A DNA stretch of 12,764 nt from Candidatus Terrybacteria bacterium RIFCSPLOWO2_01_FULL_58_14 (GTDB taxonomy: Bacteria; Patescibacteriota; Minisyncoccia; Terrybacterales; 2-01-FULL-58-14). Made by a program: the position numbers and the translations under genes. The stretch is taken from assembly GCA_001824745.1 (NCBI GenBank), contig MHSZ01000017.1, forward strand, positions 10,381 through 23,144, written 5' to 3'. Below the pieces are notes generated by a model. The model made no database searches and was not told the origin of the DNA. It saw only the letters and a list, made by a program, of their open reading frames with translations. Below, in pieces: positions 6,521 through 12,764 of the stretch. How positions within the stretch are numbered: the stretch's first letter is position 1; every line of letters begins with the position of its first letter.

Positions 6521-6526
6521 TGTAAC

Positions 6527-6603
6527 GTGCGACATACGACTAACAACCCACGACTTTATTTGTGGGAAGTTATAAGTTGTAGGCTGTAGGTCATAAGTAG
6601 TAT
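6527..6603 (+). repeat. Degenerate heptanucleotide tandem repeat filling the dprA-topA gap
   Basis: Eleven consecutive 7-base units fit one phase from 6527 to 6603. The first four mostly end in RAC (for example ATACGAC 6534-6540, TAACAAC 6541-6547). The last five follow GTNRTAN (GTTATAA 6569-6575, GTTGTAG 6576-6582, GCTGTAG 6583-6589, GTCATAA 6590-6596). The two flanks are roughly complementary in sense, so the array is also a weak inverted repeat around 6555-6568. The -35 box and spacer of the topA promoter lie within it. It resembles the short tandemly repeated sequences known from cyanobacteria in design, not in sequence. Confidence 0.55.
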
Positions 6604-6606
6604 GTT
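6577..6606 (+). promoter_or_regulatory. Promoter for topA (leaderless type)
   Basis: TTGTAG (6577-6582) and TATGTT (6601-6606) are 18 bases apart, and the -10-like box ends 6 bases before the topA ATG (6613), so the mRNA would start at or beside the start codon. The spacing is identical to that of the LCP promoter. No Shine-Dalgarno is present in the 20 bases before the ATG. Confidence 0.5.
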
Positions 6607-6612
6607 CCGGAT

Positions 6613-8718
6613 ATGAAACTCGTCATCGTCGAATCCCCCACGAAAGCCAAAACTATCACCCGCTTCCTGGGCGAGGACTATGTCGTGAGTTCCTCCTACG
6701 GCCACGTGCGCGATCTCCCGAAATCAAAACTTGGGATTGACCTCGAAAAAGATTTTGCTCCCCAGTACGTTATTCCCACAAGGGTCCGCAAACGAGTGAA
6801 TGAGCTTCGCCGCACTGCAGCAAAGGCGGACAGCGTCATTCTCGCTACCGATGAAGACCGCGAAGGCGAAGCCATCGCCTGGCACCTCACCGAGGCCCTG
6901 GGCCTCGGAGATCCTCAATCCGAAACTCGAAACCCTAAAATCGAACGTATTGTATTCCATGAGATTACCGAAGGGGCGATCCGGGAAGCTCTGGCGCATC
7001 CGCGTAAGATCGCAATGCCGCGCGTCGCAGCTCAACAGGCGCGCCGGGTGCTCGACCGACTCGTCGGCTACAATCTCTCTCCGTTCCTCTGGAAGAAAGT
7101 CGCTCGGGGTCTCTCTGCAGGACGCGTACAATCCGTCGCAGTGCGCTTCGTCGTGGAACGAGAACGGGAACGCGAGGCCTTTACACCGCAAGAATACTGG
7201 ACCATCGCGGCCGAACTCGCAACCGACCGGGGAGCAACGCTTCATGCGACGCTTATTGCGCGCGACGGAACCCCGCTCGAAAAATTCGCGCTCGGCGATC
7301 AAGATGCTGCCGAGAAGGTGATCCATGACCTCCGAAACGCCTCTTGGACCGTTGCGAAAGCCGAAGAGAAGGAACGGACAATGGCGCCGCCTCCTCCTTT
7401 CCGCACCTCCACGCTTCAGCAGGAGGCCTCCCGTCGCCTCCACTTCACGGCAAAGCAAACGATGCGGCTGGCACAGCAACTCTACGAAGGAGTGGAACTC
7501 GATGGCCAATCGGTGGGACTCATCACCTACATGCGCACCGATTCGCTCGCTCTCTCCGGAGAGTTTCTCGCAGCCGCGCAATCCTATCTCACCGCGGCAT
7601 TGGGTCCCGCCTATACGCGAGGCCCTCAACACTACAAGACGAAAGCGCGAGGTGCGCAAGAAGCGCACGAAGCGATCCGCCCCACTGATGCTGCGCGCAC
7701 GCCGGAGACGCTCCAAGGAAAAATCGACGGGTCCCTCTGGAAACTCTACGATCTCATCTGGCGCAGGGCGCTCGCGTCGCAAATGCCGCCAGCCAAGCTT
7801 CGCCAACGCGGCCTCACGATCGCGGCACGGGGCAAAACGCACCTCTGGGATTTCCGGGCAAGCGGATCGGTGCTTGTCTTCAACGGCTTCACCGCCGTCT
7901 GGCCGGTAGAGCGCGAAGATCTCGCGCTTCCGGAAATTCGCGAAGGTGCGGTACTTCTGTGCAACAATCTCGCTCCCACACAGCATTTCACGGAGCCGCC
8001 CCCGCGCTATACGGAAGCGACGCTCATCAAAACACTGGAAGAGTACGGCATCGGCCGCCCTTCCACATACGCGCCTATCCTCAGCACGATCCAAGAACGC
8101 GGCTATACCGAGCGCGATGAAGCGAGGCGATTGTGTCCCACGGCTATGGGGATGCTCGTCAACGACCTCCTGGTCGAACACTTCCCCGAGACGGTCGATG
8201 CCGGTTTTACCGCAAAGATGGAAGAGGAACTGGACGACGTTGCGGAAGAGAAACGCGAATGGATTGCGGTCGTGCGCGATTTCTGGACTCCTTTCTCCCA
8301 GCACATCGAGGAGAAACTCGCAACCGTCGAGCGCGCGAAACCCGTGGCGATAGAAACCGATGAGCGGTGCGAGAAATGCGGGAAACCGCTCGTGCAGAAA
8401 TTCGGACGCTTCGGGCCGTTCCTCGCGTGTTCGGGGTTTCCTGAATGCCGCAATACCAAACCGCTGCGGGAAGAGCGCCTCGGTATTACTTGCCCAAAAT
8501 GCGAAAAAGGAGAAGTCATTCCTCGCCGCTCGAAGCGCGGTCGCCGTTTCTTCGGATGTTCCAGCTACCCCGATTGCGACTTCGTTGCCTGGGACCAACC
8601 GATCGATGAGCGCTGCCCCGAGTGCGGCAGCATCCTTGTGAAAACCGTACGCGGTCTCGTGAAATGTTCGGATAAAACGTGTCGCTACCGCAAAGAGACC
8701 CCTGCCCCGGAAGAATAA
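6613..8718 (+). CDS. topA: DNA topoisomerase I (type IA)
   Basis: TopA relaxes negative supercoils by a single-strand break and a 5'-phosphotyrosine intermediate. The 701-residue protein begins with the Toprim domain: VIVESPTKAKTI (4-15, acidic Glu7) and ATDEDREGEAIAWHL (78-92, Asp80/Asp82/Glu84). LSAGRVQSVAVR (167-178) follows, then the active-site GLITYMRTDS with Tyr306, EAHEAIRPT (350-358) and GIGRPSTYAPIL (479-490). The C-terminus carries three four-cysteine zinc ribbons: Cys586/589/606/612, Cys627/630/649/655 and Cys668/671/685/690. Between HLTEALGL and IVFHEIT it has about ten extra residues (102-111) encoded by a 7-base tandem repeat. The ATG at 6613 fits the universal MKLVIVESP N-terminus. 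It follows dprA by 92 bases and ends at a strong hairpin shared with convergent eamA. Confidence 0.97.
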   Translation: MKLVIVESPTKAKTITRFLGEDYVVSSSYGHVRDLPKSKLGIDLEKDFAPQYVIPTRVRKRVNELRRTAAKADSVILATDEDREGEAIAWHLTEALGLGDPQSETRNPKIERIVFHEITEGAIREALAHPRKIAMPRVAAQQARRVLDRLVGYNLSPFLWKKVARGLSAGRVQSVAVRFVVEREREREAFTPQEYWTIAAELATDRGATLHATLIARDGTPLEKFALGDQDAAEKVIHDLRNASWTVAKAEEKERTMAPPPPFRTSTLQQEASRRLHFTAKQTMRLAQQLYEGVELDGQSVGLITYMRTDSLALSGEFLAAAQSYLTAALGPAYTRGPQHYKTKARGAQEAHEAIRPTDAARTPETLQGKIDGSLWKLYDLIWRRALASQMPPAKLRQRGLTIAARGKTHLWDFRASGSVLVFNGFTAVWPVEREDLALPEIREGAVLLCNNLAPTQHFTEPPPRYTEATLIKTLEEYGIGRPSTYAPILSTIQERGYTERDEARRLCPTAMGMLVNDLLVEHFPETVDAGFTAKMEEELDDVAEEKREWIAVVRDFWTPFSQHIEEKLATVERAKPVAIETDERCEKCGKPLVQKFGRFGPFLACSGFPECRNTKPLREERLGITCPKCEKGEVIPRRSKRGRRFFGCSSYPDCDFVAWDQPIDERCPECGSILVKTVRGLVKCSDKTCRYRKETPAPEE
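6917..6944 (+). repeat. Four degenerate 7-base repeats inside topA
   Basis: AATCCGA (6917-6923), AACTCGA (6924-6930), AACCCTA (6931-6937) and AAATCGA (6938-6944) are four units of a consensus AANYCGA. They encode residues 102-111 of TopA (QSETRNPKIE), in a loop of the Toprim region where other bacterial TopA proteins are shorter. The array keeps the reading frame of the host gene. Confidence 0.6.
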
Positions 8719-8722
8719 TGAA

Positions 8723-8761
8723 AGAACAAAATCGCCGCCCCACGGGAGGCGATTTTGTTCT
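8723..8761. terminator. Bidirectional intrinsic terminator between topA and eamA
   Basis: A perfect 14-bp stem, AGAACAAAATCGCC (8723-8736) with GGCGATTTTGTTCT (8748-8761), encloses an 11-base loop that can add a further 3-bp CCC/GGG stem. The T-rich sequence is within the descending arm in both directions; on the minus strand it continues as TTCATTATTC. It begins 5 bases after the topA stop and lies 34 bases past the eamA stop, so it serves both convergent genes. Confidence 0.85.
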
Positions 8762-8794
8762 CGCTTCTGCGCGCCTATGGGCACTTCGGGAGCA

Positions 8795-9631
8795 TTAGAC
8801 GAGAGAAACCATGATCACCCCCGCGACGATACAAAAGGCGCCGATTAACTGCTGGATAAAAATCTTCTCTTTCAGCCAGGCCAAGGCAAGAAAAAGCGAT
8901 ACGGCCGCAGAAGTCGCAGTGATGGGAGTCACAAGAGAAACAGGACCCCCTGCGAGCGCGAGGTGAAGAGAAATATATCCGGAGAAAAGGAAAACTGCCC
9001 CGAGACAGAGATACAAAAAATCTTTCGTGGCTTTGATCTGAATATGTCTGCGATCAAAAATGATCAACAGCGCGGCAATAATCAACCACCCTATAACAAA
9101 AGCCAAGCTATATGAGTAGGGGCCGAAATCCGAAACAAGAATCTTGATCAACACATCCCCAAGACCGCTGGCAAGCGCTCCCACCAAGCCCCATAACAAC
9201 CAACTGCCAACGCGCACGTTTTTTAGGTCCTTCATCCTTTCAACCGAAATTAGCATCAAGCCCACTAGAATAAGACCGACCCCGAACTTGGCAAAAATGG
9301 TTAGCTGTTCTCCTAACGCGACCCCCGCCAAAACTATTGCGAAGAATGGATACGTATTCAAAACAGTACCCGTCAATGCCAACTTCCCTTTTTCTAGTAC
9401 ATAAAACTCGAAAATAAAGAGTGCGCCCACAAGGAGCGCGCCGGGGAGAAGTGGCCAAAAAACAATCCTTGCATTGCCCAACAACGCAAACGGTAAAAGA
9501 ATCAAAAGAGCGGTGGCGGATCCCACCACTACAAATGTCGTTGGCGTAAATGTGGAAAAGGATCTCTTTACGCACGCAAGAACGAGTCCCCAGAAAATTG
9601 CGGTTATGAACGCGAAGAATAACCACGCCAT
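8795..9631 (-). CDS. EamA/DMT-family membrane transporter
   Basis: Members of the drug/metabolite transporter superfamily export or import small molecules (amino acids, nucleotides, drugs) across the cytoplasmic membrane. The 278-residue protein is almost entirely hydrophobic, with about ten helices in two homologous EamA halves (about residues 1-131 and 142-278). The first half ends LNTYPFFAIVLAGVALGEQL (91-110) then a glycine-rich helix, and the second repeats this as TPITATSAAVSLFLALAWLKEK (235-256), the typical duplicated signature. The substrate cannot be predicted. The start is the ATG at 9631, 32 bases after the gyrB stop on the same strand; GATGGG before it is only a weak ribosome site. 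Its DNA is markedly AT-richer than its neighbours (for example 22 G/C of 60 at 9001-9060, against 40 of 60 in topA at 7021-7080), which suggests a separate origin. Confidence 0.92.
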   Translation of the reverse strand: MAWLFFAFITAIFWGLVLACVKRSFSTFTPTTFVVVGSATALLILLPFALLGNARIVFWPLLPGALLVGALFIFEFYVLEKGKLALTGTVLNTYPFFAIVLAGVALGEQLTIFAKFGVGLILVGLMLISVERMKDLKNVRVGSWLLWGLVGALASGLGDVLIKILVSDFGPYSYSLAFVIGWLIIAALLIIFDRRHIQIKATKDFLYLCLGAVFLFSGYISLHLALAGGPVSLVTPITATSAAVSLFLALAWLKEKIFIQQLIGAFCIVAGVIMVSLV

Positions 9632-9663
9632 AATCCCATCGCTTCACGGAAATAACGATCGCA

Positions 9664-11733
9664 CTAAATATCCAAGTTCCGCACTGTTTTCGCGTGCGCC
9701 TGGATGAACTTTTTGCGCGGAGCCACCTCGCCCCCCATGAGGATATCGAAGATTTCGTCTGCCGCCTTCGCGTCTTCAATCGTCACGCGCTTCATGATCC
9801 GCTTTGCGGGATCCATCGTGGTTTCCCAAAGCTGCGCGGGGTTCATCTCGCCAAGACCCTTGTAACGTTGAATGTTCACTCCGGAAATCACCTGTGTTGC
9901 GGTGTCCGCTGTCGGGGCTTCCGCCCCTTCTTCCGCCTTCTCTTTTCCGGCCTTTTTGCCCGCACCCGCTTTCTTTTCCCCCTTCCCGCCCTGCGTCATC
10001 TCCTTTATCGCCCGCTCTTTCTCTTCGTCGCTATAGACATACCGCGCTTCTTTCCCGCGCTGAATCCGATACAGAGGCGGTTGCGCAATGTAGAGATATC
10101 CGGCATCGATCAGCTGCGGGAAATAACGGAAAAAGAGCGTGAGCAACAGCGTTCTGATATGCGCGCCGTCGACATCCGCGTCCGTCATGATGATGACGCG
10201 GTGATATCGAAGCTTCTTGAGATCAAACGCTTCACCAATGGCAGTGCCCATCGCGATCACCAACGTCCGGATCTCATCATTGGAAAGCATTTTATCGAGC
10301 CGGGCTTTTTCGACATTCAACACCTTCCCTCGCAATGGCAAAATTGCCTGAAAACGGCGATCGCGCCCCCCCTTCGCACTCCCTCCGGCCGAAGGCCCTT
10401 CCACAATGAAGAGCTCGGATTCCTCTGCATTGCGCGAAGAACAATCGGCGAGCTTCCCCGGAAGCATGAGGCCCTCAAACGCTCCTTTCCGCAACACGGT
10501 TTCGCGCGCTGCGCGCGCCGCCTTGCGGGCTTTCGCCGCGAGGAGACACTTTTCGATAATCGCACGCGCATCGCTCGGGTGCTCCTCGAGGAACCGAAGG
10601 AGGCCCTCCGCCACCACCGATTCCACTGCCGGCTTCACCTCGGGATTACCCAGCTTTGCCTTCGTCTGGCCTTCGAACTGCGGCTCGCGAAGCTTCACCG
10701 AAATCACCGTCGCAAGCCCCTCGCGCACGTCGTCGCCGGTGAGGTTCTGCTCATCTTCTTTGAGGACTTTTTCTTTGCGTGCGTAATCATTCAGAGCCCT
10801 GGTGAGTGCGGCCCGGAACCCCGTCAGATGAGTACCGCCCTCTGGCGTCACGATGTTATTCGCAAAGGAAAGCTCGAGTGGTTCCGTATCGTCCAGGTAC
10901 TGCAGCGCGACTTCCACGCTGACGCCGTTGCGTTCTCCTTGCATTACGGCGATATCCTTTTGACGCCGCGCCTTCCGCCCTGACAAGCTCCGCACGAACG
11001 CCGCAACGCCTCCTTCAAAATAAAACGCGTAGCTCTTGTCGTCCGCTTCATCAATGATCTGGATCTCGGTATTGGGCGTAAGATAGGCCTGTTCGCGCAG
11101 GTGCCGAAGGATGCGATTCCAATCGTAACGAATCTCTTTAAAAATCTCGGCGTCGGGCTCGAAGGTGACGGCGGTGCCGGATCCGCCGCATTTCCCCACG
11201 CGTTTCATCTGCGCCAGCGGCTTCCCCCGCCGATATTCTTGTTCGTACTGGAGCCCTTCGCGGCACACCTCTGCTTTCATCCACACCGACAACGCATTCA
11301 CCACCGACACGCCCACTCCGTGCAATCCTCCGGAAACCTTATACGATTCGCCTCCAAACTTGCCCCCCGCATGCAGCGTCGTCATCACTGTTTCTAGGGC
11401 AGGTTTCTTCGTCTGCGGATGCACGTCCACCGGAATGCCGCGGCCGTCATCAATGACCCGGACGCGTTTCGCATCTTTGAGAAGGCGAATTTCGATGTGC
11501 TTGGCGTAACCCGCCATCGCCTCATCGATAGAGTTGTCCACGACCTCCCACACAAGATGGTGGAGTCCGTCAACGCCCGTGGACCCGATATACATGCCGG
11601 GGCGCTTGCGCACCGGCTCCAACCCCTCGAGCACGTAAATGTCCTTTGCGGTGTAGCTCTTCGCCGGCACCGGCTTTTGTGCATCTTTTCGCGGGATGGT
11701 GTGTTTCGATGTGTTTTTTCTTTCTTCCGGCAT
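9664..11733 (-). CDS. gyrB: DNA gyrase subunit B
   Basis: GyrB is the ATPase and Toprim subunit of gyrase (A2B2), which introduces negative supercoils. The 689-residue protein shows the GHKL ATPase: VWEVVDNSIDEA (61-72, catalytic Glu63, Asn67), IDDGRGIPVDVHP (94-106) and KVSGGLHGVGVSVVNALS (132-149). The transducer follows, then the Toprim domain with VEGPSAGGSAK (444-454, catalytic Glu445) and MTDADVDGAH (516-525, Asp518/520/522), and finally the tail RYKGLGEMNPAQLWETTMDP (623-642). Two oddities: Pro447 replaces the usual Asp of EGDSAGGS, and a Lys/Gly/Ala/Glu-rich insert (about 583-619) lies before RYKGLGEMN. ParE is less likely given the gyrase-type tail, but gyrA is not in view. The ATG at 11733 lies 30 bases after the pheT stop, with no Shine-Dalgarno, suggesting a pheT-gyrB-eamA transcript. 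Confidence 0.95.
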   Translation of the reverse strand: MPEERKNTSKHTIPRKDAQKPVPAKSYTAKDIYVLEGLEPVRKRPGMYIGSTGVDGLHHLVWEVVDNSIDEAMAGYAKHIEIRLLKDAKRVRVIDDGRGIPVDVHPQTKKPALETVMTTLHAGGKFGGESYKVSGGLHGVGVSVVNALSVWMKAEVCREGLQYEQEYRRGKPLAQMKRVGKCGGSGTAVTFEPDAEIFKEIRYDWNRILRHLREQAYLTPNTEIQIIDEADDKSYAFYFEGGVAAFVRSLSGRKARRQKDIAVMQGERNGVSVEVALQYLDDTEPLELSFANNIVTPEGGTHLTGFRAALTRALNDYARKEKVLKEDEQNLTGDDVREGLATVISVKLREPQFEGQTKAKLGNPEVKPAVESVVAEGLLRFLEEHPSDARAIIEKCLLAAKARKAARAARETVLRKGAFEGLMLPGKLADCSSRNAEESELFIVEGPSAGGSAKGGRDRRFQAILPLRGKVLNVEKARLDKMLSNDEIRTLVIAMGTAIGEAFDLKKLRYHRVIIMTDADVDGAHIRTLLLTLFFRYFPQLIDAGYLYIAQPPLYRIQRGKEARYVYSDEEKERAIKEMTQGGKGEKKAGAGKKAGKEKAEEGAEAPTADTATQVISGVNIQRYKGLGEMNPAQLWETTMDPAKRIMKRVTIEDAKAADEIFDILMGGEVAPRKKFIQAHAKTVRNLDI

Positions 11734-11763
11734 AAGCGATGTCTTCGCGTGGTATTTGCCGCC

Positions 11764-12764
11764 TTACCGCACCGTCCATCCGTGCTGCGCCAGCATTCGT
11801 TCTATACGCTTGTGCAACTCATCAGCTTCTCCGTCGGTCAGGGTACGATCCTGCGCCTGATAGACGATACGGAAGGCGAGATTCTTCTCCCCCGCGGGAA
11901 CCTCCGGCCCTTCATAGTAATCGAAAAGGTCAACGTCCCGCACAAGCGCCTTCCCTTCGCGCGCAATCTCCTTCCCCACTTCGTCGGCGAGCACTTGTTG
12001 CGGTACGAGCACTGCAATATCGCGAATGAGTTCGGGATAACGCGAAGCGGGCCGATACTCGTGTTCCTCGGAAGCGGCGAGAGCTAAGGCGGTGAAATCA
12101 ATCTCTGCGGCAGCCACAGCACCGCGCATTCGATGCGCTTCCAGGAAACGAGGCCGGGGCTCTCCCACGACGCCCGCGGGCCGTCCGTCCACGAAGAGCA
12201 AAGCGCTCTTGCCGGGATGCCAAAGATCAAGACGGGCCCATCGCGAGAACGGCGAGTACGGTTCCTTTTTCCCGCGCGTGCCGGCGGGATTTAAGTGGCG
12301 ATCCAGAGGCTGCCATGCAATGTCGGTGAGTCCGAAATGTTCAACGAGGTCCTGGCATGCGCCTTTCAGTTCGTAGAATACGCTCCTCAAAAGCTGAGAC
12401 GTGTGCTCCCGCACTCCTTTCTCGCGCGCGAGAACCGCACTCAACGCAACGCGCTCAGAAATCTTGTTAACACCGGCGGGCGTGAAGACGGCGCCGACTT
12501 CAAAAAGACGGGTTTCCGCGTTCGCGCGCCGCTCCTGTTGGGCCTGTGAAAGAAGCCGAGGGAGAAGTGCTGGCCGGAGCGCCTCCAGATCTCGCGATTG
12601 CGGATTCTCCAACATCACAAGCGGCAACCGGCCAAAACCCCACTCGCGCATCAATGCCTCGTTCACGAAGCTCATCCGCATCGTCTCGTGGTATCCCTGC
12701 GCTGCCAGGACGTCCCTGGCGCGCTCTGCCCATCGATGCGCTTCCGGTGCTAAAGCCGGAGCGA
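11764..12764 (-). CDS. pheT: Phenylalanine--tRNA ligase beta subunit, C-terminal part (cut by window edge)
   Basis: PheRS is an alpha2-beta2 enzyme that charges tRNA-Phe; the beta subunit handles tRNA binding and editing. About 333 C-terminal residues are present and the frame stays open to the right edge, so the true start is outside. The ATG at 12681 is internal: upstream codons read ERARDVLAAQGYHET, the usual sequence before SFVNEALM. Seen: the catalytic-like core with ENPQSRDLEALRPALLPRLL and RLFEVGAVF, and the C-terminal FDX-ACB anticodon-binding domain from YRPASRYPELIRDIAVLVP through FDYYEG and LAFRIVYQAQDRTLTDGE to the end. It precedes gyrB by 30 bases with no terminator between. Confidence 0.96.
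   Translation of the reverse strand, partial: APALAPEAHRWAERARDVLAAQGYHETMRMSFVNEALMREWGFGRLPLVMLENPQSRDLEALRPALLPRLLSQAQQERRANAETRLFEVGAVFTPAGVNKISERVALSAVLAREKGVREHTSQLLRSVFYELKGACQDLVEHFGLTDIAWQPLDRHLNPAGTRGKKEPYSPFSRWARLDLWHPGKSALLFVDGRPAGVVGEPRPRFLEAHRMRGAVAAAEIDFTALALAASEEHEYRPASRYPELIRDIAVLVPQQVLADEVGKEIAREGKALVRDVDLFDYYEGPEVPAGEKNLAFRIVYQAQDRTLTDGEADELHKRIERMLAQHGWTVR

Noticed and set aside
6547..6566. CCCAC/GTGGG hairpin after dprA as a terminator
   Set aside because: The stem is only 5 bp with a 10-base loop and no T-run follows. It is better explained as part of the heptamer array.
6724..8784. A 686-codon open frame on the minus strand opposite topA
   Set aside because: It is antisense to an unmistakable topA, runs through its terminator hairpin, and encodes a Phe/Arg/Gly-rich sequence with no recognisable domain. 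It is a shadow caused by GC-rich codon bias.
9694..10983. A 429-codon plus-strand open frame opposite gyrB
   Set aside because: It is fully antisense to gyrB; the His/Arg/Leu-rich product has no family resemblance and no promoter or ribosome site is evident.
12679..12681. The ATG at 12681 as the start of a shorter pheT
   Set aside because: The frame continues upstream to the window edge with sequence typical of PheT just before this Met, so the Met is internal.
1..12764. tRNA, rRNA or CRISPR elements
   Set aside because: Apart from 1618-1976 there is no gap longer than about 150 bases, and none of the gaps shows a cloverleaf, conserved rRNA sequence or regularly spaced identical repeats.

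Overview
The window is a gene-dense stretch of a bacterial chromosome. It holds eleven protein genes, two of them cut by the window edges, and no rRNA, tRNA, CRISPR array or transposase that I can see. The gene set is core housekeeping: hisS, lepB, pth, mfd, dprA, topA, gyrB and pheT, plus a LytR-CpsA-Psr (LCP) protein, an EamA/DMT transporter and one unrecognised protein. Short intergenic gaps, missing Shine-Dalgarno sites, a drastically shortened Mfd, a Pth with GHKG in place of the usual GHNG, and degenerate heptamer repeats suggest a Patescibacteria (CPR) genome, probably a GC-rich Parcubacteria-like lineage. That placement is inference; the sequence contains no direct taxonomic marker.

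Layout. The left part (1-1617) is read on the minus strand: an unrecognised gene with its own promoter and terminator, then lepB and hisS as a tight pair (9-base gap) from one promoter. A 359-base divergent region (1618-1976) holds two back-to-back promoters and two imperfect inverted-repeat pairs resembling REP elements. From 1977 to 8718 everything is on the plus strand: LCP, pth, a minimal mfd, dprA and topA. LCP-pth-mfd look like one operon; dprA and topA each have their own candidate promoter. topA ends in a strong hairpin shared with the convergent eamA. From 8795 to the right edge the genes are on the minus strand: pheT (partial), gyrB, eamA.

Functional themes. Translation is represented by HisRS, PheRS beta and Pth; DNA topology by TopA and GyrB, facing each other; DNA repair and uptake by Mfd and DprA; the cell envelope by LepB, LCP and EamA. 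The eamA gene is clearly AT-richer than both flanks and may be an acquired insert between the two topoisomerase genes.

Main points of interest: (1) an Mfd of 647 residues that keeps the RNA-polymerase-binding and translocase modules but lacks the UvrA-binding N-terminus, the D3 linker and the C-terminal D7; (2) two degenerate 7-base-period repeats, one filling the dprA-topA gap and carrying the topA promoter, the other inside topA and translated; (3) a recurring arrangement of a -10-like element exactly 6 bases before the ATG with no Shine-Dalgarno, pointing to leaderless transcripts; (4) the REP-like block; (5) a Pro at the GyrB position that is normally Asp in EGDSAGGS.
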